Below, piece by piece: positions 43,322-51,841 of a stretch of DNA of 64,000 nt. The stretch is taken from assembly GCA_017619295.1 (NCBI GenBank), contig JAFZSQ010000019.1, positions 62,001 to 126,000 of the forward strand. Direction: 5' to 3'. The notes under the pieces are model-generated. The model was not told the DNA's origin. It made no database searches and worked only from the letters and a program-made list of their open reading frames with translations. Origin of the DNA: Lachnospiraceae bacterium (lineage in GTDB: Bacteria; Bacillota; Clostridia; Lachnospirales; Lachnospiraceae). The translations under genes and the position numbers were made by a program. Numbering within the stretch: the stretch's first letter is position 1; every line of letters begins with the position of its first letter.

Positions 43322-44977
43322 TTATTCTGCAGATACGACGTAATAGTAAATAGGCTGTCCACCGCTCTGAACCTCAACATCGATATCAGAATGCTTGCTT
43401 AATACTTCTTCGGAAATGGCGTTTGCTTCCTCCTCAGAAACATCGCTTCCGTAGTAAATACTTACAAGAGAAATCTCATCATCAACCATTTCATCAATCA
43501 TGGATAAGGTTACATTCTTAAGGTCCTCACCAACAGAGAGGATGCCGGCATCACCGATTCCCATGTAATCACCCTGCTTGATTTCCTTATCGTCAATAAC
43601 AGTATCTCTTACAGCATAAGTAACCTGACCGGTACGAACCAGAGCAATTGCTTCGTTCATTGCAGCAACATTGTCATCAACACTTGCATCGGGAACGAAA
43701 TTAATGATTGATGTAATACCCTGAGGTACGGTCTTTGTAGGAATAACAACCACATTCTTTCCGTCTGTCAGGCTTGCAGCCTGATTTGCAGCAAGAATAA
43801 TATTCTTGTTATTGGGAAGAATGAAAATGGTGTCTGCATTGACCTTGTCAATTGCATTAAGCATATCTTCAGTAGAAGGATTCATGGTCTGACCGCCTTC
43901 AATAATGAAGTCTGCCCCAAGACCGGAGAAAATCTCGCTCATTCCTTCGCCCACAGATACTGTAATAAAACCGTAATCCTTGTGTTCCATAGGAATATCG
44001 GCTACTTCGGGTGCGCTCTCCTCAAAAGCTCCTTCTGCTCCCTTGGCAAGACGTACGTTCTCAATCTTAATGTCTGTTAACTGACCGTATTTAAGTCCAC
44101 GCTGGATAACAAGACCGGGATCATTGGTCAAAACGTCAATTTTAATTTCATCTCCGTCAACAACACAAACAGGATCGTCACCGATGTTTTCAAGGAACTC
44201 CTTGAAATCAATTTCCATCTTAATATTGAATGTGTTCTTGGAAATAATCTTAAATGCTGTGCGGTAACCAAATTTAACGTTAATCTCAGCTTCCTTCTCC
44301 TCAGGTTTCTCGCCTTCGGATTCAGCCTTGGACATGATCTCGTTAATGTCGGCATCAGGATTGTTGAAGCCTTCTCTTGCACCCTTTAAGAACTCCACGA
44401 GGCCCTGACCGCCCGAGTCAACAACTCCTGCCTGTTTTAATACAGGAAGCATGTCGGGTGTCTTGGCAAGAACAACCTCTGCCTCCGCAATAATCTCATC
44501 AATAAACTGTGTAAGTTCTGTAACTCCGGCATCCGCAAGCTCTCTGGCTTTAACAGCACTGCCTTTTGCCACGGTAAGGATTGTACCTTCCTTAGGCTTC
44601 ATAACTGCTTTGTATGCAGAATCAACAGCTTTCTCAAAAGCCTCTGCCAAAACAGGAATATCTACTTCGTCATAATCTCTTACTACTTTAGTAAAACCTC
44701 TTAAAAGCTGTGAAAGAATAACACCTGAGTTTCCTCTCGCACCTCTTAAAGATCCGGAAGAAATAGCTTTCGCCAATGACTTCATGTCATTTTCCTGAAG
44801 CTCTAATACTTCTTTGGCTGCAGACATAATGGTCATTGTCATATTGGTGCCTGTATCGCCGTCAGGAACAGGGAAAACGTTGAGCTCGTTAATCCATTCC
44901 TTCTTGCTCTCAAGGCTTTTGGAACCATATAAGAACATTACTCTTATAAGGTCAGCGTTTATAGTGTTTGTTGCCAC
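43322..44977 (-). CDS. fakA: fatty acid kinase catalytic subunit FakA (DAK2/YloV)
   Basis: A 551-residue protein. The N-terminal DhaL-type ATP-binding domain (about 1-200) has NVFPVPDGDTGTNMTMT and SLRGARGNSGVILSQ. A middle domain and a C-terminal domain with GGQTMNPST and PNNKNIIL follow. FakA phosphorylates exogenous fatty acids held by a FakB protein, which is not encoded here. I start at GTG 44977, 8 nt after AAGGAGG, rather than at TTG 44998, which overlaps the SD. It follows the Asp23 gene by 13 nt, a conserved pair. Confidence 0.9.
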   Translation of the reverse strand: MATNTINADLIRVMFLYGSKSLESKKEWINELNVFPVPDGDTGTNMTMTIMSAAKEVLELQENDMKSLAKAISSGSLRGARGNSGVILSQLLRGFTKVVRDYDEVDIPVLAEAFEKAVDSAYKAVMKPKEGTILTVAKGSAVKARELADAGVTELTQFIDEIIAEAEVVLAKTPDMLPVLKQAGVVDSGGQGLVEFLKGAREGFNNPDADINEIMSKAESEGEKPEEKEAEINVKFGYRTAFKIISKNTFNIKMEIDFKEFLENIGDDPVCVVDGDEIKIDVLTNDPGLVIQRGLKYGQLTDIKIENVRLAKGAEGAFEESAPEVADIPMEHKDYGFITVSVGEGMSEIFSGLGADFIIEGGQTMNPSTEDMLNAIDKVNADTIFILPNNKNIILAANQAASLTDGKNVVVIPTKTVPQGITSIINFVPDASVDDNVAAMNEAIALVRTGQVTYAVRDTVIDDKEIKQGDYMGIGDAGILSVGEDLKNVTLSMIDEMVDDEISLVSIYYGSDVSEEEANAISEEVLSKHSDIDVEVQSGGQPIYYYVVSAE

Positions 44978-44990
44978 CGGTATTTCCTCC

Positions 44991-45365
44991 TTAATCAATC
45001 ACTCGAACACCTTCAACATAGATGTTGATCTTGTCAACTTCCATACCGGTGAACTCTTCAACTTTATACTTGACAGAACTGATCAGATTCTCGGAAACAG
45101 CAATGATGCTTACACCGTAAGCAACAATTATATGCAAATCCAAATCTAACTTGTTATTTCTTACAGTAACGTTTATGCCTCTGGATACATTATCAAGCTT
45201 TAATAAGCTGACAATACCATCTTTAACATTAACGCCTGCCATACCTACGATGCCAAAGCATTCCATCGCACAAGTACCTGCGTACTGAGCTATAACTTCA
45301 TTCTCAATAATAATATTTCCCATATGGGTATTGATTGAAGTCCTCTTTTCAGAACCACTTTTCAT
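44991..45365 (-). CDS. Asp23/Gls24 family envelope stress-response protein
   Basis: A 124-residue Asp23/Gls24 protein (MGNIIIENEVIAQYAGTCAMECFGIVGM, then INVTVRNNKLDLDLHIIVAYG). Family members are abundant membrane-associated cytosolic proteins linked to envelope stress. ATG 45365 has AAAGGAGG 6 nt upstream. A TATAAT (minus strand, 45405-45400) is a probable -10, with a weak -35. Confidence 0.88.
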   Translation of the reverse strand: MKSGSEKRTSINTHMGNIIIENEVIAQYAGTCAMECFGIVGMAGVNVKDGIVSLLKLDNVSRGINVTVRNNKLDLDLHIIVAYGVSIIAVSENLISSVKYKVEEFTGMEVDKINIYVEGVRVID

Positions 45366-45470
45366 GGTAGACCTCCTTTGTTTTGACATATACGTAGTTA
45401 TTATAACCACTTTGCACTAAAAAGGAAACTAAAAATTGTAAATATTTTATGAACGACCAAAAAATAAGGC

Positions 45471-45499
45471 TTGCAAACTGATAAACAATCTGTTAATAT
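45471..45499 (+). promoter_or_regulatory. rpmB promoter
   Basis: TTGCAA (45471-45476), a 17-bp spacer and TAATAT (45494-45499). The 60-nt leader that follows can form a GGC-GAAA-GCC hairpin (45511-45520) and a CGAC-GAT-GTCG hairpin (45542-45552). Confidence 0.65.
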
Positions 45500-45568
45500 A
45501 CTAATGTTGTGGCGAAAGCCAATTTGACCTAAAAGAAGATTCGACGATGTCGTTAAGGAGGTGTGACG

Positions 45569-45754
45569 ATGGCTAAATGTGATATTTGCGGTAAGGGTGC
45601 TCACTTTGGTAACAACGTAAGCCATTCTCATAGAAGATCTAACAGAATTTGGAATTCAAACGTTAAGAGTATCAAATGTAACGTTAACGGTACTCCCAAG
45701 AGATTACATGTATGTACAAGCTGCATGAAATCCGGTGCTGTTGAGAGAGCATAA
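45569..45754 (+). CDS. rpmB: 50S ribosomal protein L28 (zinc-type)
   Basis: A 61-residue L28 beginning MAKCDICGKG, with SHSHRRSNR and the second Cys pair CTSCMKSG. The two CxxC pairs mark the zinc-binding form. ATG 45569 follows AAGGAGG. The in-frame GTG at 45563 is in the SD region. Isolated plus-strand gene in a minus-strand neighbourhood, divergent from asp23/fakA as in many Clostridia. Confidence 0.96.
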   Translation: MAKCDICGKGAHFGNNVSHSHRRSNRIWNSNVKSIKCNVNGTPKRLHVCTSCMKSGAVERA

Positions 45755-45769
45755 TTTATTGCATAAGAA

Positions 45770-45798
45770 AGCGGAGCTTATTGCTCCGCTCTTTTTTT
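45770..45798. terminator. terminator shared by rpmB and the J-domain gene
   Basis: AGCGGAGC (45770-45777), loop TTATT, GCTCCGCT (45783-45790), then C and T7 on the plus strand. The stem overlaps the last codons of the convergent gene ending at 45778, and on the minus strand a weaker T-rich stretch follows. Confidence 0.87.
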
Positions 45799-46284
45799 AT
45801 CATATTCTCGATTAATCAACTGAACTACTCTCTCGGATCCGCAAAGATTATCGGGATGATATATCTTCATCAGATCCTTATATCTCTTCTTAAGTCCCAG
45901 AGAACTGGTGACACCCGAGAAAAGAATCTCACACTCACCCTCAGAGCCCATTACATCAAGATAATTATTCTCAAACATAAGCTTCTCGCGGTTAAACTTC
46001 TGCTTTTCCGCTTCAAGCTCCATAAAGCCATTCTTCAGGATGTCCATCTTCTTATCAAAGAAAATCTGCTCATCCTTAAGGCGCTTATGCTCAATAACCA
46101 TCTGATGATTAAGCGTATCCATTTCCTTGCGGAATTCATCTCGCTCTTTGATGAATCTGCTTTTCATCTCATCGAGGTCTCTTTGTTCTGATTGTAATCG
46201 AATATTCTCTCTGAAGAGCCAATGCTTCAGTTCCAAAAGGTCTTCTTCTGAAGAAGACTCCATAACTTCATCCCATTCAATCAT
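45778..46284 (-). CDS. coiled-coil protein with C-terminal J-domain-like module
   Basis: A 168-residue protein. Residues about 10-110 are highly charged heptad-like helix (EEDLLELKHWLF..., repeated Glu/Lys/Arg/Leu). The C-terminus holds a J-domain-like helix II, KKRYKDLMKIYHPDN, with an intact HPD motif (about 143-145) and a helix III, RVVQLINREYDKKR. The HPD loop stimulates DnaK ATPase in J-proteins; the client side would be the coiled coil. Start ATG 46284 is 6 nt after AGGTG. No Gly/Phe or zinc regions of classic DnaJ. Partner and role unknown. Confidence 0.75.
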   Translation of the reverse strand: MIEWDEVMESSSEEDLLELKHWLFRENIRLQSEQRDLDEMKSRFIKERDEFRKEMDTLNHQMVIEHKRLKDEQIFFDKKMDILKNGFMELEAEKQKFNREKLMFENNYLDVMGSEGECEILFSGVTSSLGLKKRYKDLMKIYHPDNLCGSERVVQLINREYDKKRAEQ

Positions 46285-46316
46285 AATAAACACCTGTCTT
46301 TATAAATGAAGGAAAC

Positions 46317-46685
46317 TCATTTATCGGGAAATGCTGCATCTCTTACAACTTCATCGGTTACGCCTTTTTTCTTAGCGCTTTTTCTTTCAAGTAAATCGGG
46401 AACCAAATCAATAATCTTAGTTATGGCATCCTGATTCTTGATATTTACGACTCTCGCATGGCCGTCTCTTATAACAAGAACAGCGCTGGGAGAAACTTTT
46501 CCTCCGATACCGCCGCCGGTTCCTTTGCTTCCGCCGGCTCCCATTCCGAAGGTCACATCCACAAGCGGAACAATAATGGTATCATCAATTCTAGTAGGCT
46601 CTCCAACTACAGTTTTGCTGGAAAGAACGGAATCCATTCCTTCAAACAGCGATTGAATAAACTGACTAAGTTGTGTGTCTGCCAT
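46317..46685 (-). CDS. GerW (YtfJ) family protein
   Basis: A 122-residue protein with the GerW family core: VGEPTRIDDTIIVPLVDVTFGMGAG, a Gly-rich stretch, then SPSAVLVIRDGHARV. B. subtilis GerW is a spore protein needed for germination, but the family also occurs in non-spore-formers. Operon with the DUF2953 gene upstream (20-nt overlap), as is common. SD GGGAGG. Confidence 0.88.
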   Translation of the reverse strand: MADTQLSQFIQSLFEGMDSVLSSKTVVGEPTRIDDTIIVPLVDVTFGMGAGGSKGTGGGIGGKVSPSAVLVIRDGHARVVNIKNQDAITKIIDLVPDLLERKSAKKKGVTDEVVRDAAFPDK

Positions 46686-47304
46686 CTTTCGTCCTCCCTT
46701 TAAGAGCAGAAAATAATTTACGCATTTGTTTATCAAGGGCAATTCGCAATGCAAGAATTAAAACAGCCAATAGAAAGAATCTTCCTTTAATAAGGCCTTT
46801 TCCCTCAAAGAATGCGTCGGAGTCGAAATCGGGATAAAGCTTAACATTTCCGTTAAATGAAGGATAAAGCATCCCGAATAACCCCATAATATATCCGGTA
46901 TTATCCGGTGAACCGGCACTATAATGTGCCTCTCCGGTAATTTTCTTAGGTAAAATATGTTTAATGATTCTCTTTAGCTTATTCAGAGTTCTTTCAAGAA
47001 GGGCTTTTGTCTCATCCGAAAGAAGCAAATCCTTATTTCTTTTAAGGATTTCAATCATGGACTCCTTTTCTTCTTCGGGTTCTTCACTCTCAGTTTGGGT
47101 TTCTTCTTTTGGCTCTTCTTTCTTCTTTGGTTTGGAAGAATCATGAACCTTAAAGAAAAGGATATATGCTTTGGTTAATACATCTTTCCCGTCAAAACTT
47201 ACAGTAAAAGTAAATAATCTTAAGAGAGAAAAGACTTTGGCGGAAACATCTGTAATTTCATCATTCTTAATTCCCTTGATTCGATAAATTATCACAGGCT
47301 CCAC
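46666..47304 (-). CDS. DUF2953 protein lacking the usual N-terminal membrane anchor
   Basis: A 212-residue DUF2953-like protein, the usual partner of GerW. It has an N-terminal beta-type segment, a Lys/Glu-rich linker (about 56-80) and a C-terminal hydrophobic helix (about 176-195). Relatives usually start with a hydrophobic segment, absent here. The start is uncertain: GTG 47304 (or GTG 47295) has no well-spaced SD, and the preceding gene's stop lies only 4 nt away, so translation probably re-initiates. Confidence 0.72.
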   Translation of the reverse strand: MEPVIIYRIKGIKNDEITDVSAKVFSLLRLFTFTVSFDGKDVLTKAYILFFKVHDSSKPKKKEEPKEETQTESEEPEEEKESMIEILKRNKDLLLSDETKALLERTLNKLKRIIKHILPKKITGEAHYSAGSPDNTGYIMGLFGMLYPSFNGNVKLYPDFDSDAFFEGKGLIKGRFFLLAVLILALRIALDKQMRKLFSALKGRTKDGRHTT

Positions 47305-47307
47305 CCA

Positions 47308-47610
47308 TTATAACAATAGATATTTCTTTAAATCACACTCTCCGGTTGCTGCCAATGAATCCTCAGCCATCTTGGCAACAAGTTCAAAAGCATCACTCTT
47401 GCTGCCGGCCAAACCGACAACCATCATATCAAGGTCTCTGAAAAATTGCTGTTTAAATACATACCCGGGATAAATATCAAGAAGTTCTGTATTATTTGAG
47501 TATGTAATGACATAGTAACCAATGGACAGTTTTCCGCTGTTAAGCTTCTTAATAACCCTACCGGGACGCTTTATGGACTTGGAAACATACTTTGGTTTAC
47601 CATATAGCAT
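47308..47610 (-). CDS. conserved hypothetical protein, about 100 residues
   Basis: An unassigned small soluble protein, basic at the N-terminus (MLYGKPKYVSKSIKRPGRVIKK would be its first 22 residues, counted from 47610) and ending with an amphipathic helix. I choose ATG 47610, 8 nt after TGAGG, over a TTG at 47628 that sits in the -10 region. It has its own promoter and leads the DUF2953/gerW/J-domain transcript. Confidence 0.68.
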   Translation of the reverse strand: MLYGKPKYVSKSIKRPGRVIKKLNSGKLSIGYYVITYSNNTELLDIYPGYVFKQQFFRDLDMMVVGLAGSKSDAFELVAKMAEDSLAATGECDLKKYLLL

Positions 47611-47627
47611 TTCAAAAACCTCATACA

Positions 47628-47657
47628 ATTATACCATATATAGTATATGCTTGTCAC
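47628..47657 (-). promoter_or_regulatory. promoter of the small hypothetical/DUF2953/gerW unit
   Basis: Minus strand TATAAT (47633-47628), preceded by TGG (extended -10-like), with GTGACA about 18 bp upstream as -35. The transcript would start only a few bases before the Shine-Dalgarno sequence. Confidence 0.6.
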
Positions 47658-47663
47658 AAAAAA

Positions 47664-48113
47664 CTAATTTTTGTATTGTCCCCACTTATGGGCCTTCTTC
47701 TGTTCAACGTATTCCGCATAAGCCTTTTCAAGAATGGCTCTTTCGTTCGGGAACTTCAAAAGATGATACGCTTCATGGTATTTATAGAAACCGGAATCCA
47801 TGAAGTATTCTTCATGCTGGGGCTTGGTGTAATAACTGTCTGCCTGAATCAGATACCAGTGAACTTCTTTTTCTACAGTATCTTCCGGAACGGTAAAGGT
47901 GTAGTTGCTGGTACCGATGTATTTAACAATGGCGCCTTTGGCTCCGGACTCTTCAAGCACTTCTCGTAAAGCTGTCTGCTTAAAATCTTCGCCCTCCTCA
48001 ACAGTACCTTTAGGGAGAACCCAGCCCTCATATTTATTTTTATAGTTTTTGTAGAGAAGAAGGATTTTGCCTCTGAAAATCACAACTCCTCCGCAGCTGG
48101 TTGCGTGTAACAT
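47664..48113 (-). CDS. NUDIX hydrolase
   Basis: A 149-residue NUDIX protein with the complete box GTVEEGEDFKQTALREVLEESGA (about residues 36-58), preceded by VLPKG as in diadenosine polyphosphate / nucleotide-cleaving members. Substrate not assignable. It starts 1 nt after the PBP stop. Confidence 0.86.
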   Translation of the reverse strand: MLHATSCGGVVIFRGKILLLYKNYKNKYEGWVLPKGTVEEGEDFKQTALREVLEESGAKGAIVKYIGTSNYTFTVPEDTVEKEVHWYLIQADSYYTKPQHEEYFMDSGFYKYHEAYHLLKFPNERAILEKAYAEYVEQKKAHKWGQYKN

Positions 48114-48114
48114 A

Positions 48115-49662
48115 TTATTCCTCGTTTATAGGATATTCTTCAAAGTAAGCATCAAAAAGTCTCTTGGCCATAGGTACAGCATAATCTCCGCCGCTTCCTG
48201 CGCCTTCTACTATTATTGTAACACAAACTTTAGGATTGTCGGCAGGGGCAAAACCCGTGAACCATGCATGGGAATCTCCCTTTGAGTTATACTCGGCAGA
48301 ACCGGTCTTTCCGGCAGATGTATAATCCGCATTTTTAAGGAATGTTGCGGTACCGCTTGTAACAACGCTTTTCATCATATCCTGAAGTGTTGCTGCTTCA
48401 TCCGGGGTCATAAGTTTACCGTAGCTGGATGATTTAAACTGCTTAACGATAGAATTGTTAGAGTTTGTAACGCAGTCGACCACATAAGGCTTCATAAGTG
48501 TGCCATTGTTGGCGATAGCACAGGTAATCATATTTAAATGAAGAGGCGTAATCTGCGTTTTGCCCTGTCCGATTGAAGTCTGAATAATTTCTTCATCAGA
48601 TAGATTCTCTTCCATATGTACTGAGCTGGTTCCATAAACAAATTTTACAGGCAGCTCCTTATCAAATAAAAGCTCATCCAAAGTTTTCCTGAATTCAACC
48701 TTATTAAGTTTCGTGCCGATGTTGGCAAAGGAGGAGTTGCAGGATTTTGCAAATGAGCTCTTAAAATCCACATATCCATGATTACTACCATGATAACACT
48801 GAATCTTACTGTCTCCAAGGGTGAACCTTCCGTTACATTGGAAGCTGTAATTGTTGTATGTGTCGGGATTCTCTTTAATGTATTCAAGGGCCGTTACAAT
48901 CTTGAATGTTGAACCCGGAGGGTAAAGTCCCTGAGTGGCTCTGTTCAAAAGTTTGCCGCTTGATTTATCTTTTGTAAGGGAGTCCCAATCGGCATCAATT
49001 GTATTGGGATCAAATCCCGGCTTTGATACCATGGCAATTATCTTGCCCGTAGAGGGCTCTGTTACAATTATTGCTCCGTCATACACACCAAGGGCTTTAT
49101 AAGCAGTTTCCTGAACATGAGTGTTTAATGTGGTGTAAACATCATCACCGGGATTCTTGTTGCCTGCAACGTCATTTACAACCTTATCGGTAATGGGGGC
49201 GCTGCTGGTTATAAGATAATAGTTGGATGCTGCCTCAACGCCGGTTCGACCGTGGGTAGAAAAGCCTACAACATGAGAAAAAATCTCGCCATAGGGATAT
49301 ACTCTCGTCTCGTTCTGCTCGGAATCCAAAGTTGTAGTGGCAAGTTTATCGCCTTTATCGGATAAAATATCGCCTCTGTAGTTTTGGGCAATAAGTATTT
49401 CCTGTCTTGAATTAAATGAATTGTTAAGAACTTCCTGTTCAGAGGTGGCCACAAAGTAACACAAATAGACCACCATTCCTAAGAAAGTGGCCACGACCAA
49501 ATAGGTGGTAATCATTATTTCAATCTGACTATGTCCCTGTTTGTCGTTATTCAGTTTCCCCGTCAAGAAATACCAAATCGTCTTCGGGAGGGATAGTTTC
49601 TGTCTCCGCTTCTCTCCTGTAACGTTGTTCGCGATTTGGTCTGCGTTTCTTTCGCCTTCCAT
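48115..49662 (-). CDS. class B penicillin-binding protein (PbpA/PBP2-like transpeptidase)
   Basis: A peptidoglycan transpeptidase: one N-terminal membrane segment (residues about 52-72 from the longest start), a short dimerisation region (NYRGDILSDKGDKLATT), then the penicillin-binding domain with active Ser in PPGSTFKI, SCNSS (SxN) and AGKTGSAE (KTG). It pairs with the FtsW/RodA-type polymerase upstream. The start is unsettled. ATG 49662 has an AGAGGA SD but overlaps ftsW by 116 nt; the in-frame ATG 49515 gives 466 residues and barely precedes the membrane helix. Confidence 0.87.
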   Translation of the reverse strand: MEGERNADQIANNVTGEKRRQKLSLPKTIWYFLTGKLNNDKQGHSQIEIMITTYLVVATFLGMVVYLCYFVATSEQEVLNNSFNSRQEILIAQNYRGDILSDKGDKLATTTLDSEQNETRVYPYGEIFSHVVGFSTHGRTGVEAASNYYLITSSAPITDKVVNDVAGNKNPGDDVYTTLNTHVQETAYKALGVYDGAIIVTEPSTGKIIAMVSKPGFDPNTIDADWDSLTKDKSSGKLLNRATQGLYPPGSTFKIVTALEYIKENPDTYNNYSFQCNGRFTLGDSKIQCYHGSNHGYVDFKSSFAKSCNSSFANIGTKLNKVEFRKTLDELLFDKELPVKFVYGTSSVHMEENLSDEEIIQTSIGQGKTQITPLHLNMITCAIANNGTLMKPYVVDCVTNSNNSIVKQFKSSSYGKLMTPDEAATLQDMMKSVVTSGTATFLKNADYTSAGKTGSAEYNSKGDSHAWFTGFAPADNPKVCVTIIVEGAGSGGDYAVPMAKRLFDAYFEEYPINEE

Positions 49663-50968
49663 ATCGTTCCTCTTTCTGTCTTATCAAATAAAGTCCCTGG
49701 ACAATATAAAACATAATTAATGTGCTCATAACGGAGCTTCCGCCGTAACTTACCAAAGGCAAGGTAACACCGGTAAGGGGAATAAATTTAATACTTCCGC
49801 CGATTGTCAGGAATACCTGGAAAATATAAATTACGCCAAGACCGTATGAAATATATCTGTAGAAATTATCCTTAATCAGTAAAGCCATATTCATCATCAT
49901 GATAAAACAGCTTATGCAGATAAGAATAAGCATAATTCCAAAGATTACACCCATTTCCTCACAAATGGCCGAGAAAATAGAGTCCATCTCAACATAGGGA
50001 ATGGTATCGGGATTTCCGGACATAAGGCCCATTCCAAACCAGCTTCCGCTTCCTACACCGAATAGAGACTGGGTTACCTGATATCCTTGATTATCAATAT
50101 ATGTCCAAGGATCAAGCCAAGCCTGAACACGGACCTGAACATGCTTGAAATAATGGTATGCTACTACGGCCGAGCCTATGCCGCCTCCGATTCCCAATAG
50201 TAAATACAGATAATTCTTCGTAGCAACAAAAACCATGAAGAGGTAAGCAATAAAGAATATCAAAGCGCTTCCCAGATCCTTTGATACCACAAGTATAATC
50301 ACATGCAAGGCTGCAAATATTGTGGTAAATGCGATATTGAAAAAGCTTGTACTCTCATAAAGGGAAGCAGCTACGTAGAAAACGAATATTATTTTTACAA
50401 ATTCAGATGGCTGGAATGTAATTCCCAATATAGAAAAGCTGATATTGGCACCATTGGCAAGCTGACCATAAATTAACACTGCCGAAAGTCCTGCTATGCC
50501 GGCAACGGCATATACCCACTTAAAGCCCTTAAGAAATCTCCATTTCTCAATAAGTGATGGAATAAACATGGCTATAATCATGGACAAAATAACAATTACA
50601 AACTGCTTTAAGGCCCTCTGATAAGAAAGCCTGCAAAGAATAATGAAGCCTATTCCCAATAAGAGACAAATGTGATTAACTAAGAGTCTGTTAGCCCTCG
50701 GATAAATCATGTCGGTAATCATAATGATTCCGAAAAGCATAAGCTGGACAATTCCGTAGAACAAAAGATACTGCAAATCTCCGGACTTGATAACCAGAGT
50801 CATAAATGCAGCAAATTGAATAAAGAATATTAAAATAGTCTGCCTTAAATAGATTCCCCTTCTAGCCTCTTCCTGCTTGAAGCGAAACACCAAAAAGCTT
50901 TCCAATGTGTAAACAGCCATACATATGGCTATAAAATACTTTGATAATAAAGCAACGTATTCCTGCAT
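49547..50968 (-). CDS. FtsW/RodA/SpoVE family peptidoglycan polymerase
   Basis: A 473-residue polytopic SEDS protein with about ten hydrophobic segments. Family features include the PSEFVKIIFVFYVAA segment, KDLGSALIFF and the C-terminal GVTLPLVSYGGSSVMS. It polymerises glycan strands with a partner class B PBP, encoded next. The cytosolic tail is very Arg/Lys-rich (about 440-460). Division or elongation role cannot be settled. Confidence 0.9.
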   Translation of the reverse strand: MQEYVALLSKYFIAICMAVYTLESFLVFRFKQEEARRGIYLRQTILIFFIQFAAFMTLVIKSGDLQYLLFYGIVQLMLFGIIMITDMIYPRANRLLVNHICLLLGIGFIILCRLSYQRALKQFVIVILSMIIAMFIPSLIEKWRFLKGFKWVYAVAGIAGLSAVLIYGQLANGANISFSILGITFQPSEFVKIIFVFYVAASLYESTSFFNIAFTTIFAALHVIILVVSKDLGSALIFFIAYLFMVFVATKNYLYLLLGIGGGIGSAVVAYHYFKHVQVRVQAWLDPWTYIDNQGYQVTQSLFGVGSGSWFGMGLMSGNPDTIPYVEMDSIFSAICEEMGVIFGIMLILICISCFIMMMNMALLIKDNFYRYISYGLGVIYIFQVFLTIGGSIKFIPLTGVTLPLVSYGGSSVMSTLIMFYIVQGLYLIRQKEERYGRRKKRRPNREQRYRREAETETIPPEDDLVFLDGETE

Positions 50969-50971
50969 GTA

Positions 50972-51841
50972 TTATTCTACGCCACGTTTCTCATGTCCTG
51001 TGGTATAGCCCCCTGTAATCTTTTCAATATCCGAAGCAATATCACTGACTTTCCCAAGAAGTAAATCAATGTATTTATGTATAACCTGGTTCATTTGCTC
51101 GCCGGTTTCGACTGTAAAGCACAACCTCAAATTGCATCCGTCATAGACATCCATGTCCTTGTGCAAGGAAAGCGGAACGCAGTTATATATTACATTCATA
51201 CACTCATCGCAGTGTCTTACTACAGGAAAATCATTATTTAAACGATCTTTTAAAAACCCAAAATTCTCAAAATACTCTCCGGGAGTGCATTGTCCCGACG
51301 TCTTGTAAGTACAGTTTGCACTTATCATCATGGGAACTCTTCCGTAAATCATCACAGAAAAGCGTTCTCTTCCAAGAGAAGAATTATCATTAAGTAAACC
51401 CTTCTTCTCTCCTTTGTTTAATTCAATGGGAAGAGTTATTTCATCAACCGATTCTGAAAGAAACTTTACAGAACTGTCATTGAAACTGTAAATACCCGAA
51501 TCTGATATAAACTTTAAAGACCCGGACCTATGGCTTAAATAATGGCCCATCTCCTCAGGATTTCGAAGCAAAATTCCTTTGATAACAGATTCAGTTTCCA
51601 ATTTCGATACGAAATCAAATACCTTGGAATTGGTTCTCCTCAAAACATAGGGAAGGGCCAGATAGGTGTTCTTACCCTTCAAAAAATCAAGCTCTGAATC
51701 CTTAAGAAGAGCCATCAGATTATAATCAATAATCAGTTTGACGGGTATCGATGTATCGAAAATCTTCTTGTCAGAAAAAAGACTTTTAAACTGGTCATAT
51801 CTTTCGATATAAATCTCTAAATCAGCCGACAACATTACCAT
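50972..51841 (-). CDS. U32 peptidase, C-terminal half encoded as a separate gene
   Basis: A 289-residue protein matching the second half of long U32-family proteins. It has a TIM-barrel-like series (IPVKLIIDYNLMALL, KGILLRNPEEM), a Cys group (NCTYKTSGQC and HCDEC) and the family C-terminus GGYTTGHEKRGVE. Its ATG lies 20 nt inside the end of the preceding U32 gene in another frame, with a weak AGGA upstream. Either natural gene fission with coupled translation or a frameshift in an originally single gene. Confidence 0.78.
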   Translation of the reverse strand: MVMLSADLEIYIERYDQFKSLFSDKKIFDTSIPVKLIIDYNLMALLKDSELDFLKGKNTYLALPYVLRRTNSKVFDFVSKLETESVIKGILLRNPEEMGHYLSHRSGSLKFISDSGIYSFNDSSVKFLSESVDEITLPIELNKGEKKGLLNDNSSLGRERFSVMIYGRVPMMISANCTYKTSGQCTPGEYFENFGFLKDRLNNDFPVVRHCDECMNVIYNCVPLSLHKDMDVYDGCNLRLCFTVETGEQMNQVIHKYIDLLLGKVSDIASDIEKITGGYTTGHEKRGVE

